From Candidatus Omnitrophota bacterium (GTDB lineage Bacteria > Ratteibacteria > UBA8468 > B48-G9 > DTJG01): a DNA stretch of 55,608 nt. Below the pieces are notes generated by a model, which saw nothing but the letters and a program-made list of their open reading frames with translations, was not told the origin of the DNA and did no database searches. The stretch is from assembly GCA_023819255.1 (NCBI GenBank), contig JAMWBU010000011.1:1-55608 (forward strand), read 5' to 3'. The translations under genes were made by a program, and so were the position numbers. Shown here piece by piece: positions 52,375 to 55,608 of this stretch (positions are counted from its first letter, which is position 1; each line of letters opens with the position of its first letter).

Positions 52375-53652
52375 TCAAAGTTCTGATACAACCTCCATCA
52401 CTATCTGAGACCACTCCTTTAATCTTGATGGTTGGTGTCTGATTGTACTGATGTCCTTCATTATAACTTCAACAATACAGCCATTCTCTTTCATTATCTC
52501 AAGTTTTTCTTTCAGCTCTTTTTTCACAAAATCCCTATTCCAGGTTTCACCTGCAAAAATTGCTGGATTTGGCTTGTATGAAATAACATATCTGTTTTTA
52601 ATTTTTTCAGCAGCAACCTTAACATCAGCGCGAGGACTGATTGAAATCTTTCGCAGGTTCTTAATTTCTTGAAGAATGTGAATTTTGTTATGGAGTGGCT
52701 CACAACAACCGTAATAAGTAAGCCCAAATTTTTCAAGCCATCTTTTCTCGTAATTAAGGGCAAATTCCTTATGCATGGCAGGGGAAACTTCTGAAAAAAT
52801 CTGGCTTGTTGCAAATCCCCACTGCTTTCGTGGAGACAACCCGAGTGTAGAAAATCCCATCTGTGGTAAATCAGATGTGTAGCCAAGTCCACCAGAACCA
52901 ATTCTAAAATTTCCATTGTTTGGTGAAAGAAGTTTCATCTTTTCTAATTGTTCCAATCTGTAAAGGGAAGCCTCGGTAAATCTATCAATGAGAGAACGGG
53001 CAAATTCTGGCCTTGTCGCAAGCGCCATAAGGGTTTCTTCGACTCCAACAACCATTACAAGCCAGTCCCAGGGCGCAAACCAGATCATTCCAACGCCATA
53101 TATTTCAACATTCAGATAATTTCCAAAAATTTCCTGCAGTATCTTTCTTCTTTTCTCAGTTGACTCCCGGTCAACTGTGATTTCAGGAAATTTTATCTTT
53201 TTGATATCTTCAAAATCCTTTATCTGCGGTATAAAATGCCTTGAAACAATGCCGGTGCCAGTGGAAGCAAAATCAGCGCAAGGAGAGATTCCGTAACCTG
53301 TATCATTAATAACGACGCCAAGTCTGTAAACAGGCTCCACAACCATATCAGCTCTTGCGTTTTCCCACATATACAGGTTCATTTTCAGATCTGCTTCAAC
53401 TCTTCTTGCGAAACTATTTTCACAATGAAATTCAATATCGCGACATTGTTCAATCTCATGCCAGGGAACCTCATTAATCCATACCACTGGTCTTCCCGGA
53501 ATCAGGTCATTATTTCTTTTCCATTCAGAAATTATTATGGAATGCTCAGGAAGACTGGCAATTTCAGAAATTCGGCGGGCAAGCTCTTTAAGAATTTCTA
53601 TATCTTTATTTCCTATATCTTCAAATTCTTCCTTGTTTTTTTGCAAATTCAT
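52375..53652 (-). CDS. URO-D superfamily (methyltransferase-like) protein
   Basis: A ~425-aa protein of the uroporphyrinogen decarboxylase-like superfamily, third such gene in the window. MIWFAPWDWLVMVVGVEE, the metal-site-like TYYGCCEPLHNK (~290), KISISPRADVKVAAEKI and YKPNPAIFAGETWNRD are typical of uncharacterised members in PVC-type genomes. It overlaps the ackA stop by 32 bp if the ATG at 53652 is used, without a clear ribosome binding site, so the true start could be internal. No corrinoid protein gene is adjacent. Function unknown. Confidence 0.75.
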   Translation of the reverse strand: MNLQKNKEEFEDIGNKDIEILKELARRISEIASLPEHSIIISEWKRNNDLIPGRPVVWINEVPWHEIEQCRDIEFHCENSFARRVEADLKMNLYMWENARADMVVEPVYRLGVVINDTGYGISPCADFASTGTGIVSRHFIPQIKDFEDIKKIKFPEITVDRESTEKRRKILQEIFGNYLNVEIYGVGMIWFAPWDWLVMVVGVEETLMALATRPEFARSLIDRFTEASLYRLEQLEKMKLLSPNNGNFRIGSGGLGYTSDLPQMGFSTLGLSPRKQWGFATSQIFSEVSPAMHKEFALNYEKRWLEKFGLTYYGCCEPLHNKIHILQEIKNLRKISISPRADVKVAAEKIKNRYVISYKPNPAIFAGETWNRDFVKKELKEKLEIMKENGCIVEVIMKDISTIRHQPSRLKEWSQIVMEVVSEL

Positions 53653-54829
53653 ATGTATCAGAAGCGATTGCCAGCTCTTCGTTTGTTGGTATGACAAATA
53701 CCTTTATCTTTGATTCAGGGCTACTTATTTCCTGTTCAGTAGCTGTGCAATTTTTGTTTTTTTCTCTGTCAATTATTATGCCAAGTTCCTCAAGACCCTG
53801 GAGAGATTTTTCTCTAACAACCGGCTGATTCTCACCAATGCCAGCAGTGAAAACTATTCCATCTGTTCTGGAAAGAACAGCAAGATACGCGCCTATGTAT
53901 TTCTTCACCCTGTAGCAAAAGATTTCAATGGCAAGCTCTGCCATTTTATTTCCTTTTGAAGCGCTCTCAACAATACTTCTAAAATCATTGGAAACCCCGG
54001 ATATTCCTGCAAGACCGCTTTCTTTGTTCAGAATTTTGTTTACTTCTGATGGCTTGATGCCAAGATTTTCAACAAAATACAGGATAATTCCAGGGTCTAT
54101 ATCTCCGCTTCTTGTTCCCATCACAAGACCCTCAAGAGGAGTAAATCCCATGCTCGTATCAATAGATCTACCATTTTTTACTGCTGTAATACTGCATCCA
54201 TTTCCAAGGTGGCAGGTTATAAGATTTACATCGTATTTATGTCTCCCCATCAATTGCGCAAACCTTCTTGCCACATATCTATGGGATGTTCCATGAAATC
54301 CGTATCTTCTTATTCGATATTCCTGATAAAATCTATAAGGAATCGCGTAAAGATATGCCACAGGTGATATTGTTGTATGAAATGCGGTATCAAAGCAGGC
54401 AACCTGTACACTTTCAGGAAAATATTTTTCGGAGGCAATTATTCCTTCCATATTAGGAGGATTGTGAAGAGGGGCAAGCGGTATAAACTCTTTTATCTTG
54501 TTCTTTACTTTCTCATCTATAAGCATGCTTCCTGTGAATTCTTCTCCGCCATGAACAACCCTGTGGCCTATTCCTTTAATTTCGCTCAGATTTTTCACCA
54601 CCCCGCGCTCAGGGTCTGTTAAAAGTTTTGCGATGATTTCAAGTCCCTGTCTGTGGTCAGAAACCTTTCGTGTTTCACGAAAGATGCTGGTCCCTTTTGA
54701 GTAGTTAATAGTGGCATCGGTGCCGCCGATTTTCTCAATGAGGCCGCTTGCAACAAGGGTATTTTCAGGCATACTGAAAAGTTTGAATTTTATCGAGGAA
54801 CTGCCGCAATTAATAACCAGGATATTCAT
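53621..54829 (-). CDS. ackA: Acetate kinase
   Basis: A 402-aa ASKHA kinase. The N-terminal VINCGSSSIKFK holds the substrate Asn, CFDTAFHTTIS the catalytic Asp, and HLGNGCSITAVKNGRSIDTS, GLVMGTRSGDIDP, FTAGIGENQPVVRE and PTNEELAIA the phosphate, Arg and adenosine sites. All standard residues look present. It makes ATP and acetate from acetyl phosphate, the energy-yielding end of acetogenesis. No catalytic phosphotransacetylase gene lies in the window. It shares a 4-bp overlap with the upstream acpP. Confidence 0.96.
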   Translation of the reverse strand: MNILVINCGSSSIKFKLFSMPENTLVASGLIEKIGGTDATINYSKGTSIFRETRKVSDHRQGLEIIAKLLTDPERGVVKNLSEIKGIGHRVVHGGEEFTGSMLIDEKVKNKIKEFIPLAPLHNPPNMEGIIASEKYFPESVQVACFDTAFHTTISPVAYLYAIPYRFYQEYRIRRYGFHGTSHRYVARRFAQLMGRHKYDVNLITCHLGNGCSITAVKNGRSIDTSMGFTPLEGLVMGTRSGDIDPGIILYFVENLGIKPSEVNKILNKESGLAGISGVSNDFRSIVESASKGNKMAELAIEIFCYRVKKYIGAYLAVLSRTDGIVFTAGIGENQPVVREKSLQGLEELGIIIDREKNKNCTATEQEISSPESKIKVFVIPTNEELAIASDTYEFAKKQGRI

Positions 54830-55071
54830 TTATTCAGGTATTTGCTGATGAATTCAACCGCTTTGCCAACAGTTTTCACCTGCAACGCAGCATCTTCTTC
54901 CATTTCTATGTCAAAAGCTTCTTCAAAAGCTGCAACAAGCTCAAGACTCTGAACGCTTTCAGCGCCTAAATCCTCAACAAATCTGCTTTCAGAGGTAATT
55001 GAATTTTCATCTACGCCCAGCACTTTTGCTGTAACCTGCTTAACTTTTTTTTCTATTTCAGTTCTGTCCAT
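54826..55071 (-). CDS. acpP: Acyl carrier protein
   Basis: An 81-aa acidic helical protein with the phosphopantetheine site EDLGAESVQSLELV (Ser39). This differs from the common DSLDTVEL, yet keeps the Ser and its Gly-Ala lead-in. It carries acyl chains for fatty-acid synthesis. It lies between the partial beta-helix gene and ackA, overlapping the ackA ATG by 4 bp. Confidence 0.93.
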   Translation of the reverse strand: MDRTEIEKKVKQVTAKVLGVDENSITSESRFVEDLGAESVQSLELVAAFEEAFDIEMEEDAALQVKTVGKAVEFISKYLNK

Positions 55072-55085
55072 TTTTTCTCCCTTCG

Positions 55086-55607
55086 TTATTTAATACTGGA
55101 AGTCTTTTTGATATAGACCTTTCTCAAATCCGCTGTTAATTCATAAACTTTTCTTATAACATCCTCTTCTTCTTTTGAAAGAACTCTTTTTCTCCTTTCC
55201 ATCGCTGCTTTTGCTGTTTTCAACATCATTTCAAGGCCAAAGCCTTTCATAAACTTGTTGTTCACATACCAGGTAAAAGAAGGAAAAAATTTGGGAAGAA
55301 TTCCACCAGCAGTGATATTGCACATTACCCCAACAGAAGTTCCGGTATTAAAAAGGGTTCCAATGCTTGTCTTGGTATGATCGCCTATGAATGAACCCAC
55401 CTTCAAATCTTCTGTATCAACAATCTTACCATTGACATAAACAGAAACAGAAGAATAGTCATTCTTCAAATCGCTGTTGGTTGTTAAAGCCCCCAGGTTA
55501 ACAAATTCTCCAATATAGGCATGTCCAATAAAACCGTCATGGTATTTGTTTGAATATCCTTGAATAATGCTTTCTTCAACTTCTCCGCCAACTCTGCAAA
55601 CAGGACC
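55086..55607 (-). CDS. GlmU-like left-handed beta-helix protein, partial (5' end outside window)
   Basis: The frame is open from the right window edge to a TAA at 55086, giving ~173 residues of a C-terminal part. Hexapeptide-repeat sequence is evident (GPVCRVGGEVEESIIQGYSN, HAYIGEFVNLGALTTNSDLK, VGSFIGDHTKTSIGTLF, GVMCNITAGGILP), followed by a helical tail. It resembles putative sugar nucleotidyltransferases of the GlmU/glucose-1-phosphate type whose N-terminal transferase domain would lie beyond the window. The sugar is not determined. Confidence 0.8.
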   Translation of the reverse strand, partial: GPVCRVGGEVEESIIQGYSNKYHDGFIGHAYIGEFVNLGALTTNSDLKNDYSSVSVYVNGKIVDTEDLKVGSFIGDHTKTSIGTLFNTGTSVGVMCNITAGGILPKFFPSFTWYVNNKFMKGFGLEMMLKTAKAAMERRKRVLSKEEEDVIRKVYELTADLRKVYIKKTSSIK

Positions 55608-55608
55608 G

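Noticed and set aside
53621..54829. A complete Pta-AckA acetate-forming pair
   Set aside because: Only acetate kinase is present; neighbours are acyl carrier protein and a URO-D-like gene, and the Pta-like protein at 12157 lacks a catalytic domain.
1..55608. CRISPR arrays, insertion sequences, prophage or integrase genes
   Set aside because: No regularly spaced repeats, transposase or integrase motifs, or terminal inverted repeats were seen on either strand.

Overview
The window is AT-rich, gene-dense bacterial DNA from an anaerobe that carries the carbonyl branch and much of the electron supply of the Wood-Ljungdahl (reductive acetyl-CoA) pathway. The full-length bacterial-type acetyl-CoA synthase, acetate kinase, formate dehydrogenase and [NiFe] hydrogenase suggest an acetogen or a syntroph with a reversible pathway. 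Several families in the flanks (DUF4838 hydrolase, URO-D-like proteins, an H-X9-DG type prepilin-like protein, PHP and AKR-like proteins) are common in uncultured PVC-type lineages such as Omnitrophota and Lentisphaerota. That placement is an inference and is weak.

Layout. (1) 1-9.4 kb, housekeeping and accessory genes: a soluble sensor kinase, a membrane protein beside a decayed Fur-type regulator, a zinc-ribbon coiled-coil protein, an RNase HI-like protein, the RNase P RNA, a secreted protein, a MATE transporter, a TIM-barrel-like gene broken by an in-frame TAG, a PHP protein and tRNA-Glu(CTC). (2) 9.5-13.3 kb, minus strand: a maturation operon encoding a BioD/DRTGG protein, the corrinoid activator AcsV and a CooC ATPase. 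(3) 13.3-25.8 kb, plus strand: the CODH/ACS operon, in the order cooC, a 57-aa protein, acsD, a four-gene ferredoxin-NuoE-NuoF-NuoG-like module, acsA, acsB, acsC, acsE and DUF3786. (4) 25.8-42.8 kb, minus strand: a long colinear array encoding [NiFe] hydrogenase, its protease, MetV, MetF, MoaA, FdhD, MoaC, a URO-D-like protein, MOSC-MogA, NuoE, a NuoF-GltD fusion, FdhA, MobA and MoeA. It converges on the CODH/ACS operon with only 6 bp between the two stop codons. (5) 42.8-48.8 kb: a DUF4838 hydrolase with a frameshifted URO-D gene, divergent from an amidohydrolase-PHP pair. (6) 48.8-55.6 kb: glnS interrupted by an in-frame TAA, a prepilin-like protein, an aldo/keto reductase, a URO-D-like protein, acetate kinase, acyl carrier protein and a partial left-handed beta-helix (GlmU-like) gene.

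How the parts fit. Formate dehydrogenase makes formate from CO2; the folate enzymes between formate and methylene-THF are not in the window. MetF/MetV reduce methylene-THF, AcsE moves the methyl group to the corrinoid protein AcsCD, AcsA makes CO, AcsB forms acetyl-CoA, and AckA can yield ATP. The unusual part is the electron wiring. A NuoEFG-like diaphorase with a polyferredoxin sits inside the CODH/ACS operon without a hydrogenase catalytic subunit. A NuoF-GltD double-flavin fusion accompanies FdhA. A [NiFe] hydrogenase without a Tat signal lies directly upstream of MetV/MetF, with no Hdr genes.

Four genes are visibly broken: the fur-like gene, the TIM-barrel-like gene, one URO-D gene and glnS. 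I see no CRISPR array, insertion sequence or phage genes.
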